DNA of 52,887 nucleotides from Sphaerimonospora mesophila NBRC 14179 = JCM 3151 (GCA_001552515.1 BCRI01000045.1:1-52887); one strand, 5' to 3'; shown: positions 18,044 to 26,092, counted from the first letter of the stretch. Made by a program: numbers and translations. The notes: generated from the letters alone by a model not told the origin.

Positions 18044-18135
18044 GTTACGAAATCAACCCCGCGCGGTTGCGAAGCGCAAGGGAACGTGTTTCAGATGTCG
18101 CGCAGCGTATCTCACCCGCGCATTTCCACGTCTCG

Positions 18136-18163
18136 GTTTCCTCGTTTCCGTTTCCTCGTTTCG
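18136..18163. repeat. tandem 14-bp GTTTCCTCGTTTC repeat in divergent promoter region
   Basis: Two 14-base units, 18136-18149 and 18150-18163, are identical except for the last base, and further GGTTTCC copies flank them (18135-18169). On the minus strand this reads as regularly spaced GAAAC boxes, about 90-130 bases upstream of the MFS start. Regular spacing in a divergent promoter region suggests a regulator site, but simple-sequence drift is possible. Confidence 0.5.
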
Positions 18164-18255
18164 GTTTCCATGGCCTGGTCGGCGGCCTGTAAGCGTGCTG
18201 CAAGCGGGGCGGCATACCTTCACGGCGCACACCCTCTCCGGTTGAAGGAGTTCCC

Positions 18256-19434
18256 ATGAAGTCCCGAGTCAAGCGCCTGGCCATTCCGGTCGGCGGCCTG
18301 ACCGCGGCGGGTCTCGTCGGCGGCATGCTCGCCGCCACCCCCGCGCAGGCCGCCGGCGACGTGGCCTCCGACCCGCTGGCCTCCAGCGGGATCGCCGCCA
18401 AGAACGTCATCGCCTACTGGATGAACGAGAAGGCGGCCAACCTCATCAATGCCTCGCCGTACGAGACACTGGTCGTCGCCAAGCACGTGTCCAAGGGCGG
18501 GCCGTCCGCGGACAGCAAGCCGGGGACCGTGCCGGCCATCGGCGACGAGAAGAAGTCGGGCGGCACGTCGAAGAACGTCAACCTGCCCCGGACCACGGGC
18601 AAGGTGTTCTTCCGCGGCGCCGACGGCAAGCCGCACTGGTGTTCGGCCACCTCGCTCCAGGCGAAGTACCGCAACCTGGTCGCCACGGCCGGGCACTGCG
18701 TGTACGACACCAAGAGCAACAAGGCGACCCTGTCCCGCTGGGTGTTCATTCCCGGCTACTACCAGGGCAAGGCGCCGTGGGGCATCTACGTCGGCAAGCA
18801 GGCATTCACCCACTACGACTTCGACGTCTACGAGGACGGCGACCGCGACTACGCGTTCGTCACGGTCTACAACGGCCTGAAGGCCGGCTCCGGCGCCTGG
18901 CTGAACAAGGCCGAGTGGGACTGGAAGCAGGTCGACAAGGCGACCTACAAAAAGTACGACCCGGCCATCCGCAGGATCAGGCACGGCAAGTACTACATCG
19001 TCAAGTTCACCGACGTCGGCCGCCTCGGCGACAACGTCGGCGGCCAGGGCCTGGCCTACAACCAGAAGCTCGGCAAGAAGGTCTTCGTCTTCGGTTACCC
19101 GAGCGGCTCCCACCCGGACGGCAACCACGCCTACTCCGGCCAGACGCTCAAGTGGAGCTACGGCAAGACCTTCGGTGCCAAGGCTCCGGCGGTGAAGGCC
19201 GAGGAGCTCATCGGGGTCAAGTCCTCCTTCACCGGTGAGGGCTCCTCGGGCTCGGCGTGGCTGCTCAACTACAAGAGCGCCCGCCGCATCGGCTACCTCA
19301 ACGGGGTGACCAGCGGCGTCGCCGACACCGACGGCAACGATCGCATCGACACCAGCGTCTCGCCGTACTTCGACGGGGAGACCTACGGCGTCTACAAGTC
19401 GGCCGCCAACGTCTGGTCGGGCAGCATCGCCTGA
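18256..19434 (+). CDS. secreted trypsin-like serine protease (S1 family)
   Basis: A 392-residue exported protein with a signal peptide (residues 1-33, AATPAQA-A), a pro-like region and a trypsin-fold domain from about residue 110. The triad can be read as H147 in ATAGHC, D198 in DRDYAFV and S331 in GEGSSGSAW, with the disulfide-type C129/C148 pair flanking the histidine. The serine motif is GSSGSA rather than GDSGGP, as in glutamyl-endopeptidase-like and other secreted actinomycete relatives. An AAGGAG sits 5 bases before the ATG. It is divergent from the exporter gene; a role in peptide processing is conceivable but unsupported. Its 3' end is overlapped by the convergent monooxygenase frame. 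Confidence 0.9.
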   Translation: MKSRVKRLAIPVGGLTAAGLVGGMLAATPAQAAGDVASDPLASSGIAAKNVIAYWMNEKAANLINASPYETLVVAKHVSKGGPSADSKPGTVPAIGDEKKSGGTSKNVNLPRTTGKVFFRGADGKPHWCSATSLQAKYRNLVATAGHCVYDTKSNKATLSRWVFIPGYYQGKAPWGIYVGKQAFTHYDFDVYEDGDRDYAFVTVYNGLKAGSGAWLNKAEWDWKQVDKATYKKYDPAIRRIRHGKYYIVKFTDVGRLGDNVGGQGLAYNQKLGKKVFVFGYPSGSHPDGNHAYSGQTLKWSYGKTFGAKAPAVKAEELIGVKSSFTGEGSSGSAWLLNYKSARRIGYLNGVTSGVADTDGNDRIDTSVSPYFDGETYGVYKSAANVWSGSIA

Positions 19435-20647
19435 TCGGGCACCCGGACACGGCCCCCGGGGGCGGGGCCTGGTCCGGCCATGGGCCCGGTGGCGTTCGGT
19501 GGCGATCCCGGCCCCCGGCCGGTAGCACGGCGGGCTCGGTGAGGCGATTGCTGAATCGGGCGAGCATGGCGGTCTGCGCGGTCTCGGGGACCATCCGGCC
19601 GAGCAGCGGTGGGATGCGCCAGTTGGCGGGATTGCGCTTGGCCATCCGCGAAACCAGGGATATCCGCGGGTAGCGGGCCCTCTCGTACGCGCGCAGCCGT
19701 ACGACCGGCTCGTCGCCGCCCCCGGCGAGCTCGCGACCGAGCACCCACGCGTCCTCGAGGGTCTGGTTGGCGCCCTGGCCCAGGGTGGGCGGCATGGTGT
19801 GGGCGGCGTCGCCGACCAGTGTGATGCGGCCCTCCCCCCACACCCGGGGGACCCTGTTCCAGTGGTGCCCGAAGAACTCGAGATCGGCCTCGGTGGCCGC
19901 GGCGAGCACCTCGGGGACGGGCGAGGCCCACCGCCCGAATCGGTTCCTGAGCTCGGTCAGCGGTGCGGCGGGCCGCCTGTCGGCGGGTGACCAGCGTACG
20001 TCGAACCACCACTGCAGCAGGCCGTCGCCGGCGGGCATGAGCCCGCACGCACCCTCCCGCCCCGTGATCATGAAATGGCGGTTCGTGTCGGTGATCTCGA
20101 TGTCGATCGGGCTGAGCCCCTGCCACGTGCCGAAGTCGGCGGGCTGGACGGTACCGTCACCCCACAGGTGGCGCCGTACGACCGAATGGTGACCGTCGGC
20201 TCCGATGAGCAGGTCTCCGACGGCCGTCGACCCGTCGCCGAAGGTCGCCGTCACGCGGTCGCCGTCCTGAGTCACGCTCCGGCAGCTCATCCCGTAGCGG
20301 ACGAGGTCACCGGGCAGCCCGTCGGCCAGTCGCTCCAGTAGCCGACGGCGGGGGACGGCCTTGGTCGGGAAGCCGAAACGATCGGTCGCGTGGGCGATGT
20401 TCATGCTGGTACGCATCCGGCCGTCGGCGGTCAGCGCGTCGATCCTGTCGATGCGGGCGCCCACGCCGTCCAGGCTCACGCCGAGATCGTTCAGTACGGC
20501 ATTGCCGTTGCTCCAGATGAGCACCGCCTTGCCGCTGGTACGCGGGCCCGGAGCCTGCTCGTAGATCCGCACGCGGTGACCGGCGGCCAGTAACACGCGT
20601 GCGACGGACAGGCCGCCCACCCCGGCGCCTATGACGATGATCTCCAC
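19298..20647 (-). CDS. FAD-dependent monooxygenase (PHBH/aromatic hydroxylase type), C terminus unusual
   Basis: A flavoprotein monooxygenase: GAGVGGLSVARVLLAAGHRV (FAD Rossmann motif at the N terminus), the DG motif as LLIGADGHHSVVRR and the second FAD motif GRITLVGDAAHTMPP. The start is a GTG at 20647 behind GGAGGA. The family-like sequence ends near TAMLARFSNRLTEPAVLP (about residue 380); after that the frame runs on for about 65 Arg/Cys/Pro-rich residues and ends inside the convergent protease gene at 19298. The tail looks like antisense of another gene rather than real domain, so the original stop may have been lost. It is regulated with the divergent MarR gene, which suggests detoxification or breakdown of an aromatic compound. 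Confidence 0.85.
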   Translation of the reverse strand: MEIIVIGAGVGGLSVARVLLAAGHRVRIYEQAPGPRTSGKAVLIWSNGNAVLNDLGVSLDGVGARIDRIDALTADGRMRTSMNIAHATDRFGFPTKAVPRRRLLERLADGLPGDLVRYGMSCRSVTQDGDRVTATFGDGSTAVGDLLIGADGHHSVVRRHLWGDGTVQPADFGTWQGLSPIDIEITDTNRHFMITGREGACGLMPAGDGLLQWWFDVRWSPADRRPAAPLTELRNRFGRWASPVPEVLAAATEADLEFFGHHWNRVPRVWGEGRITLVGDAAHTMPPTLGQGANQTLEDAWVLGRELAGGGDEPVVRLRAYERARYPRISLVSRMAKRNPANWRIPPLLGRMVPETAQTAMLARFSNRLTEPAVLPAGGRDRHRTPPGPWPDQAPPPGAVSGCPIRRCCPTRRWRPTCRRRRSPRRSTARRWCRCDRCRRCRRRRWSPR

Positions 20648-20669
20648 ATCTCCTCCATATCTACTCCGG

Positions 20670-20693
20670 ATCGAAGTTTCTTCGATTCGAAGA
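20670..20693. promoter_or_regulatory. overlapping palindromes, predicted MarR operator
   Basis: In the 73-base gap between the monooxygenase and marR starts, ATCGAAG-TTT-CTTCGAT (20670-20686) and TCTTCGA-T-TCGAAGA (20679-20693) are two overlapping perfect inverted repeats with 7-bp arms. Position and symmetry fit binding of a MarR dimer, blocking both divergent promoters. Confidence 0.75.
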
Positions 20694-20720
20694 TACATCG
20701 TGGTGGAGTAGGTTGTTGAT

Positions 20721-21173
20721 GTGGCCCACACGCATCCGGAAGAGGCTCTTTTCCGCGAGTTCCTGATCGCGGTCCTGCTGTACAACGAGGCGCTCGCCGA
20801 CCGGCTCGGCCTGCAACCGGTCGACGTCGCCGCCACCATGCTGCTGGAGACGCGCGGACCGCTCGCCGTGGGAACGATCTCCGAGGAGCTGGGGTTGCCG
20901 TCCGCCTCGACCACCCGTCTGATCGACAGACTGGAGAAGGCCGGCTACGTGCGCCGGGTGCGCGGCGAGCGTGACCGGCGCACGGTCACCGTGCAACTGG
21001 TCGAGGGCGGCACCGGAGATTACGACGCGGCCTGCGCGGCGTCCAGGCGGCACCTGGAGGCGCTCGCCCTGCACTACCGACCGGAACAGGTGCCGGTGCT
21101 GCTGGACATGTTCGTCCGCGTCGCCGAGGCCTACCGATCGGCCGCCCGGGAACTACGAGAAGACCCGGCCTGA
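20721..21173 (+). CDS. MarR family transcriptional regulator
   Basis: A 150-residue MarR protein. The winged helix-turn-helix spans about residues 45-105: ISEELGLPSASTTRLIDRLEKAGYVRRVRGERDRRTV holds the recognition helix and the wing with the DRR signature. The start is a GTG at 20721 that follows the operator by 27 bases. It is divergent from the FAD monooxygenase gene, the usual arrangement for a repressor released by a phenolic ligand, and probably represses itself as well. Confidence 0.93.
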   Translation: MAHTHPEEALFREFLIAVLLYNEALADRLGLQPVDVAATMLLETRGPLAVGTISEELGLPSASTTRLIDRLEKAGYVRRVRGERDRRTVTVQLVEGGTGDYDAACAASRRHLEALALHYRPEQVPVLLDMFVRVAEAYRSAARELREDPA

Positions 21174-21274
21174 ACCACCCGGGCATCTCCCTGCTTCGGG
21201 CCGGTGTGCATGGGGGCCCGGTTTTCGGGCATGTGGGCTCGACCCGAACGTTCCACGACCGTACGGACGGCCTC

Positions 21275-21610
21275 ATGACCGAACAAGCCCGGCGTCTTCC
21301 GACCGGCGACGCAGAAAAGACGAGTAGCGAGGAGCTGCGACGGCTCCGGCAGGACTACCCCGACTGGGGCTTCCTGATCGTCGACGACGATCGGTGGACG
21401 GCCGTCCGCGGACGCCGCACCCTGCTCCAGGCGCCGACCCCCCAGGAGCTCCGCCGGGAGCTGCCGCCCCTGCCCGGTGAAGAGCGGACGACGGCCGACG
21501 CCCGGCCGGACGCGGGCTCGTCACGCCCACCGGCCCACGAACGAGACCGGCGGCGCGACGAGCGCAGGGAGAAAACGAGTCGCGATCTGAGCGGATCATC
21601 CATAACCTGA
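21275..21610 (+). CDS. small hypothetical protein, charged, actinobacterial
   Basis: A 111-residue soluble protein. The middle (EELRRLRQDYPDWGFLIVDDDRWTAVRGRRTLLQAPTPQELRREL, cited in part as YPDWGFLIVDDDRWTAVRG) matches a type of short orphan protein common in actinomycetes, and the last 40 residues are Arg/Glu/Pro-rich. The ATG at 21275 was chosen because this motif lies shortly after it; the frame is open further upstream to 21206. No function is known to me. It ends directly upstream of the erm leader peptide. Confidence 0.55.
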   Translation: MTEQARRLPTGDAEKTSSEELRRLRQDYPDWGFLIVDDDRWTAVRGRRTLLQAPTPQELRRELPPLPGEERTTADARPDAGSSRPPAHERDRRRDERREKTSRDLSGSSIT

Positions 21611-21614
21611 GCGC

Positions 21615-21668
21615 ATGTACTGCATCTGGTTCATTCGTCTGCGCAGCGGCCGGGCTCTGGCTCGCTAG
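21615..21668 (+). CDS. erm leader peptide with RLR stalling motif
   Basis: A 17-codon frame, MYCIWFIRLRSGRALAR, ending 69 bases before the erm start. Its IRLR contains the Arg-Leu-Arg motif at which macrolide-bound ribosomes stall (as in ErmDL-type leaders). The last codons form the 5' arm of a hairpin, so stalling at codon 8-10 would change the fold downstream. No strong ribosome site precedes the ATG; CATAAC at 21601-21606 could be a -10 box, making the transcript nearly leaderless. Confidence 0.75.
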   Translation: MYCIWFIRLRSGRALAR

Positions 21669-21729
21669 CTTCGCAGGACGCGAGCCCAGGGCCCGTCGAG
21701 ATCCCATTCGTCTCGAGGACCCGAAAGGG
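21652..21729 (+). promoter_or_regulatory. erm attenuator hairpins
   Basis: The leader region can fold as GGCTCGC (21659-21665) with GCGAGCC (21680-21686), extended imperfectly outward, then TCGAGA (21696-21701) with TCTCGA (21711-21716), then CCC-GAAA-GGG over the erm ribosome site AAAGGG (21724-21729). AGCCC at 21683-21687 can alternatively pair with GGGCT at 21727-21731. Competing pairings around the ribosome site are the hallmark of translational attenuation of erm genes. Confidence 0.6.
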
Positions 21730-21737
21730 CTTTTGCT

Positions 21738-22574
21738 GTGGCGCAGAATTTCGCGCACGGAAACTATTCGCACACCCAGCGGAAAGTCAGGAACGGCGCG
21801 GGCGGTCGCACGCCCAGAGATCGGGCGCGCCGTGAGCTTTCCCAGAACTTCCTGGTCGACCGACATGCGGTGGAGGCCCTGGTCAAGGCGGCTCGTCCGA
21901 CCGGTCTCGTGCTCGAGCCGGGCGCCGGTGAGGGAGTGCTCACAATGGCGCTCGCCCAGGCGGGGGCCGAGGTCGTCGGCTACGAGATCGACCCACTCCT
22001 GGTGGCCAGACTCAGGGCCAGGACCGATCTGAAGATCGTGAAAGGCGACTTCACCAGGGCGCGGCCGCCGAGCAGGCCGTTCGCGGTCGTGGGCAGCATC
22101 CCGTATTCGATCACCTCGAAGATCGTCGACTGGTGTCTGAACGCGCGGCGGCTGACCTCCGCCACCCTGGTGACCCAGCTGGAGTACGCGCGCAAACGCA
22201 GCGGCGACTTCGGCAGGTGGAGCCAGGTGACGGTGAAGAGCTGGCCGTGGTTCCACTGGGAGATGCTCGACCGGATCGACCGGGAGAGCTTCCGCCCCGT
22301 CCCCTCCGTCGACTCGGCGATCCTGCGGATCGAGCGCAGGTCCGCACCACTCGTCGGCGATGCCGGCGCGTGGGAGGAGCTGGTGGAGCTGGGCTTCTCC
22401 GGTGTCGGCGGCTCGCTGTACGCCTCGCTCAGCCGACGGTACGGCGAAGCGGGGGCGGCCTTCGACCGGGCGGGCGTCCGGCGTGACGCGGTGGTGGCCT
22501 TCGTCCACCCCGATCAGTGGGTCTCACTCTTCACCTCACTGAATCGCGGAGAACCCCACGGCGATCACCGCTGA
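21738..22574 (+). CDS. erm: 23S rRNA (adenine-N6)-methyltransferase Erm
   Basis: A 278-residue Erm/KsgA-type methylase that modifies A2058 (E. coli numbering) of 23S rRNA, giving macrolide-lincosamide-streptogramin B resistance. Motifs: RRELSQNFLVD (35-41 region), SAM site VLEPGAGEG (58-66), VVGYEID (79-85), DFTRA and catalytic SIPYS (120-124), then the FRPVPSVDSAIL motif typical of Erm. Ser replaces the Asn more usual in NIPY; Ser is tolerated in N6-adenine enzymes but deserves note. GTG start, AAAGGG site. The RLR leader upstream shows that expression is induced by macrolides. Base composition matches the chromosome, so this looks like intrinsic actinomycete resistance rather than a recent import. 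Confidence 0.93.
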   Translation: MAQNFAHGNYSHTQRKVRNGAGGRTPRDRARRELSQNFLVDRHAVEALVKAARPTGLVLEPGAGEGVLTMALAQAGAEVVGYEIDPLLVARLRARTDLKIVKGDFTRARPPSRPFAVVGSIPYSITSKIVDWCLNARRLTSATLVTQLEYARKRSGDFGRWSQVTVKSWPWFHWEMLDRIDRESFRPVPSVDSAILRIERRSAPLVGDAGAWEELVELGFSGVGGSLYASLSRRYGEAGAAFDRAGVRRDAVVAFVHPDQWVSLFTSLNRGEPHGDHR

Positions 22575-22679
22575 GTCGACGCCGGGGCGGCGGCCCGCGG
22601 ACCCGATCGGATCGGGTCCGCGGGCAGACCATGGGCGTGCGGCGGATTCGGGATGGCCTGCCGGGCGTGCGGCGTCTGA

Positions 22680-22970
22680 TCACATCCCCAGGGCGCGGCT
22701 CGCCCTCGTGGCCGCGGCGGCTCGCCTACGGATTTCCTGCCCGGTGACGTACGGATCCGCTCGTATTACACGCTGTTGAAACGGACCGCCGACGTGCTGG
22801 AGAACGGCGGGAGCATCGGTTACTGGAAACCCAAGGTCGTCGATGGCGAGCTCGATTGGGAGATCCTCAGACCGGTACGTCAGGCCGCCTCGGCGGGCTT
22901 GAGCGTGAAGGCGTGGATGCCCTGGTTGGTCCCGTCCATCGACACCTCGAAATTCCCCTGGACGCGGTAG
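22680..22970 (+). pseudogene. unidentified coding remnant overlapping the kinase 3' end
   Basis: Between the erm gene and the convergent kinase, one plus-strand frame (stop just before 22680) has very strong third-position GC from about 22722 to 22880 and reads like protein: TDFLPGDVRIRSYYTLLKRT, then ENGGSIGYWKPKVVDGELDW. It lacks a plausible start and ribosome site and then runs into the antisense of the kinase gene. It is best read as the broken internal piece of a gene I do not recognise. Confidence 0.3.
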
Positions 22971-24349
22971 AACCCGCTGGTCCATAGCAGGCCCACCCGT
23001 GCAGGCTGCTCTCCGAGGATGGTGATCTGCACGCCCACGCATTTCTTGGAGGTCGGCCGCTCACCCGGGTCCAGCTTTTCTCGGCATTCCGGCCAGAAGG
23101 TGAACAGCGCCCTGTCGTTTTCGCCGAACGAGTCGAAGTCCTCGCCGTTGCCGGCGTAGGGGGTGATCTCTCCGGCGAGCGGGGCGAAGACGAGCACCTT
23201 CTTGCCCACGTTGGCCCCCAGGAATTCCATCAGCCGCTGTCCCGCCTTCCCGTTGTCGATGGTCTCCTGATAGGAGGGCCGGCCCGGCGCGGCCACGGGT
23301 GACGGCGAGGGCGAGGGCCGTGGCGGATCGCCGTTCCCACCGGGCCGCCAGACCAGCAGCGAGCCACTGATGAGTACGGCCGCGGCCGCCGCGCTCGCGC
23401 CGATGACGAGAGACCGTCTCCTCCCCGGGCGTACGGGCTCGGTGTCGGGCTGAGCAGCGGTGCCGTACCCGGGTGCCGGCACGGGCTGGACGGCGGCCGG
23501 GTCCATCGTGAAAGCGGCGGGCTCGCCCGCGAGGGCACCGGCCAGGGTGGCGGCGTCGGGGCGGAACTCCGCCCGGGGGGCGAGCGCCGCGGTCACGAGC
23601 GGGTGGAGCTCGGTGGGTACGCCGTCCAGATCGGCGGCGCCACGGTAGGCGCGGAGCGCGACCGCCTGCACCCCACCGGTGCCGAAGGCCGGTCTCCCGG
23701 TCGCCGCGTACGCGATCGTCGCCCCCCAGGCGAAGACGTCGGCGGGCGGTCCCGCCACGGCCCCCTCCAGCACCTCGGGCGGGATGTAGCCGACCGTGCC
23801 GATCGCGCCGCCCTCCACGGTGAGCCGGGTGGCGTCCTGTTCCCGGGCTATGCCGAAGTCGATGACCACCGGCTCGCCGCCGACCACCATGATGTTGGAC
23901 GGCTTGAGGTCGCGATGGACGTGCCCGGCGGCGTGGATCGCCACCAGGGCCTCGGCGATGCCGCGCGCCATCCGGAGCAGGGCGTTCCCCCGGAGCGGGC
24001 CCTCGGCCTCGACGACATCGCGGAGCGTCCGGCCCTGGACGTAACGGGTGACGATGTACGGCGGGTCGGCATCCAGATCGGCGTCGACCAGTTCGGCGAC
24101 CCGGGCACTGCGGATCTTCCGCATCACCTCGACCTCGCGCCTGAGCCGTTCCCGCATGCCGCTCTCGTGGGACAAGCCGGGATGAAGCTGCTTGACCGCG
24201 ACCGTCCGCCCCTCGGGATCGAGGGCGAGGAAGACCCGTCCCATGCCACCGGCCGCGAGATGCGACTGGGGACGATATCTACCGATGTTCTGCGGCAGTT
24301 CCTCACGACGCACTTTCGCGCTCCCGTTCCGCGTTCCCGGCCTCGTCAT
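22880..24349 (-). CDS. receptor-like Ser/Thr protein kinase with extracellular domain
   Basis: A 489-residue kinase. The kinase domain (about 22-275) has the glycine loop LAAGGMGRVF, K53 in VAVKQLHPG, HRDLKPSN (D147), DFG at 164-166 and GTVGYIPPE. A Pro-rich linker, one membrane segment at about 320-341 and an outer domain of about 140 residues follow; the outer part has a C-C pair (FWPECREK and KKCVGVQ) that could form a disulfide. PASTA repeats are absent. ATG start with AGGAC nearby. It shares its layout with the kinase at 2476-3783 but not its outer domain sequence, so they likely sense different signals. Targets unknown. Confidence 0.92.
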   Translation of the reverse strand: MTRPGTRNGSAKVRREELPQNIGRYRPQSHLAAGGMGRVFLALDPEGRTVAVKQLHPGLSHESGMRERLRREVEVMRKIRSARVAELVDADLDADPPYIVTRYVQGRTLRDVVEAEGPLRGNALLRMARGIAEALVAIHAAGHVHRDLKPSNIMVVGGEPVVIDFGIAREQDATRLTVEGGAIGTVGYIPPEVLEGAVAGPPADVFAWGATIAYAATGRPAFGTGGVQAVALRAYRGAADLDGVPTELHPLVTAALAPRAEFRPDAATLAGALAGEPAAFTMDPAAVQPVPAPGYGTAAQPDTEPVRPGRRRSLVIGASAAAAAVLISGSLLVWRPGGNGDPPRPSPSPSPVAAPGRPSYQETIDNGKAGQRLMEFLGANVGKKVLVFAPLAGEITPYAGNGEDFDSFGENDRALFTFWPECREKLDPGERPTSKKCVGVQITILGEQPARVGLLWTSGFYRVQGNFEVSMDGTNQGIHAFTLKPAEAA

Positions 24350-24420
24350 AGTGTCCTGAAGACCAGATCGACCGTCGACCGGCAGAACGCGCGCTTGCCC
24401 GTGTGGTGGAGGTCATCGGG

Positions 24421-24545
24421 TCAGAGCCCCCTGGCGAGAAGGTCCTTGGCGGCCTGCGATGCCTTGGCGGGCGATCCCGCGTCGAACGGTGGTCGCGGGC
24501 GTCCAGAGCGGTGAACCGGTCGAACAGCGGTATGACGATAAGCAC
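24421..24545 (-). pseudogene. DJ-1/PfpI family gene remnant with large internal deletion
   Basis: A good ribosome site (AGGAG) and GTG start at 24545 begin LIVIPLFDRFTALDA, the typical N terminus of DJ-1/PfpI family proteins. The frame then breaks; a second frame immediately after reads PRPPFDAGSPAKASQAAKDL and a stop at 24421, which is the typical C terminus of the same family. About 150 central codons, including the catalytic Cys region, are missing. The expression signals survive, so the deletion looks recent. Confidence 0.72.
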
Positions 24546-24748
24546 GGCGCTCCTACGTTCACACTGATCGGCGACTGTCGCTGATTCTCCTCTCGATAAT
24601 CCCCGTGGATGGTAAAGCGGCCTTCGGGCCGCGTCCGGCGCGCTTTAGCATCTCGCAGACCTGCCGTGCCGGGCCGCTTTCGTGCACTCGCGGCCGGTCG
24701 TCGTGATCGGGAGCGGCCGAGGTGGCCCGCCATGATGAAGGGGCAGGC

Positions 24749-25951
24749 ATGAGACGAGCGCGTGGGGCCGGTGCCGTGACCGTGGTGCTCATGATCCTGG
24801 CGGGATGCGTCCTCGCCGGCTGTGCGGCGGAGCCGCCCGCGCCGCGGGCCGCGTTGTCGCGGGCCACGAGCGCCCCGCCGACGTCCGCCGCACCGACACC
24901 GGAGGCCTCGCCGTTGCCCGGGGCCGCCAGGCCGCACAGGACGGAGGACCGGGGGCCGGTCGACGTCTACGCCGCGGACCGGCCCGGCATGCTCAGCCCC
25001 GTCGTCAAGGGCTTTCGCTCCCTCGTGTACGTGCCCAACAGCGAGAGCGGCACGGTCGACGTCATCGACCCGGAGACGTACCGGGTCGTACGGCACTTCC
25101 GGGTCGGGGCGCTGCCCCAGCACGTCGTGCCCTCCTGGGACCTCAAGACGTTGTGGGTGAACAACAACCAGGGCAACACCCTGACTCCCATCGACCCCAG
25201 AACGGGCAAACCAGGCCGTCCGGTGCACGTGGAGGACCCCTACAACCTGTACTTCTCTCCGGACGGACGGTACGCGCTGGTCATGGCGGAGCGGAACAAC
25301 CAGCTCGACCTGCGTGATCCGCACACCATGCGGCTGCGGCGCTCGCTGTCGGTGCCCTGCCGGGGGATCAATCACGGCGACTTCACCGTCGACGGCTCGG
25401 TCTTCCTCGCGAGTTGCGAGTTCAGCGGTGACCTGGTCGTGCTCGACTGGCGTGCGCCCAGGGTGATCCGCCACATCCACCTGGGCGACAGGAGCATGCC
25501 GCAGGATGTGAAGCTGTCGCCCGACGGCACCGTCTTCTACATCGCCGACATGGCCAGGCACGGGGTGTGGCTCGTGAACGCGGAGACGTACCGTGTCATC
25601 CGCTTCCTGCCCACGGGCCGGGGCGCCCACGGCCTGTACGTCAGCCGCGACTCACGCCACCTGTACGTGTCGAACCGGGGTGGGGGATCGGTGTCCGTCG
25701 TGTCGTTCACGAAGCGGAAGGTGGTGGACGTCTGGCGAATCCCCGGCGGTGGCTCGCCGGACATGGGCGGTGTGTCGGCGGACGGAACGAAGCTGTGGCT
25801 CAGCGGCCGCTACCACGGCGTCGTCTACGTCTTCGACACCCGGAAGGGCGAGGTCATCCGCACCATCCCCGTCGGCGCGGGACCGCACGGGCTGTGCGTG
25901 TATCCGCAGCCGGGCCGCTACTCCCTCGGCCACACGGGCATCTTCCGGTGA
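24749..25951 (+). CDS. YncE-like beta-propeller lipoprotein (YVTN repeats)
   Basis: A 400-residue exported protein. The N terminus is a lipoprotein signal (ILAGCVLAGC, lipidated Cys20 or Cys25), followed by an Ala/Pro/Thr-rich spacer to about residue 80. A seven-bladed propeller follows, built of repeats such as LVYVPNSESGTVDVIDPETYRVVRHF, cited in part as VYVPNSESGTVDVID, and the later LYVSNRGGGSVSVVS and VVYVFDTRKGEVIRTIPVG. The repeat matches the YVTN/cytochrome-d1-like family; substrate is unknown. The ATG at 24749 has AAGGGG upstream, better than the GTG at 24722. It stands divergent from the PfpI remnant. Confidence 0.88.
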   Translation: MRRARGAGAVTVVLMILAGCVLAGCAAEPPAPRAALSRATSAPPTSAAPTPEASPLPGAARPHRTEDRGPVDVYAADRPGMLSPVVKGFRSLVYVPNSESGTVDVIDPETYRVVRHFRVGALPQHVVPSWDLKTLWVNNNQGNTLTPIDPRTGKPGRPVHVEDPYNLYFSPDGRYALVMAERNNQLDLRDPHTMRLRRSLSVPCRGINHGDFTVDGSVFLASCEFSGDLVVLDWRAPRVIRHIHLGDRSMPQDVKLSPDGTVFYIADMARHGVWLVNAETYRVIRFLPTGRGAHGLYVSRDSRHLYVSNRGGGSVSVVSFTKRKVVDVWRIPGGGSPDMGGVSADGTKLWLSGRYHGVVYVFDTRKGEVIRTIPVGAGPHGLCVYPQPGRYSLGHTGIFR

Positions 25952-25986
25952 CCGGCCATGACGGTGTCCGGGGCGACCCGGTGACC

Positions 25987-26092
25987 ATGGGACGGCTGCG
26001 GACGCTCACCGGCCCGGCGTACCCCATGAGCGAGGTCCGGCGAGCCCACGAAGCACTCCGCTCCCGGCGCATGGTCGGCACGTTCGATCCCC
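25987..26092 (+). pseudogene. C-terminal remnant of a zinc-type/quinone oxidoreductase (MDR)
   Basis: Between the propeller gene and the aminotransferase a short frame reads YPMSEVRRAHEALRSRRMVG, which is the usual C-terminal signature of medium-chain dehydrogenase/quinone oxidoreductases (YPLxEaxxAHxxlesrrtvGK). The rest of such a gene is absent and the frame runs on out of register into the next gene. A decayed fragment is the simplest reading. Confidence 0.4.
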
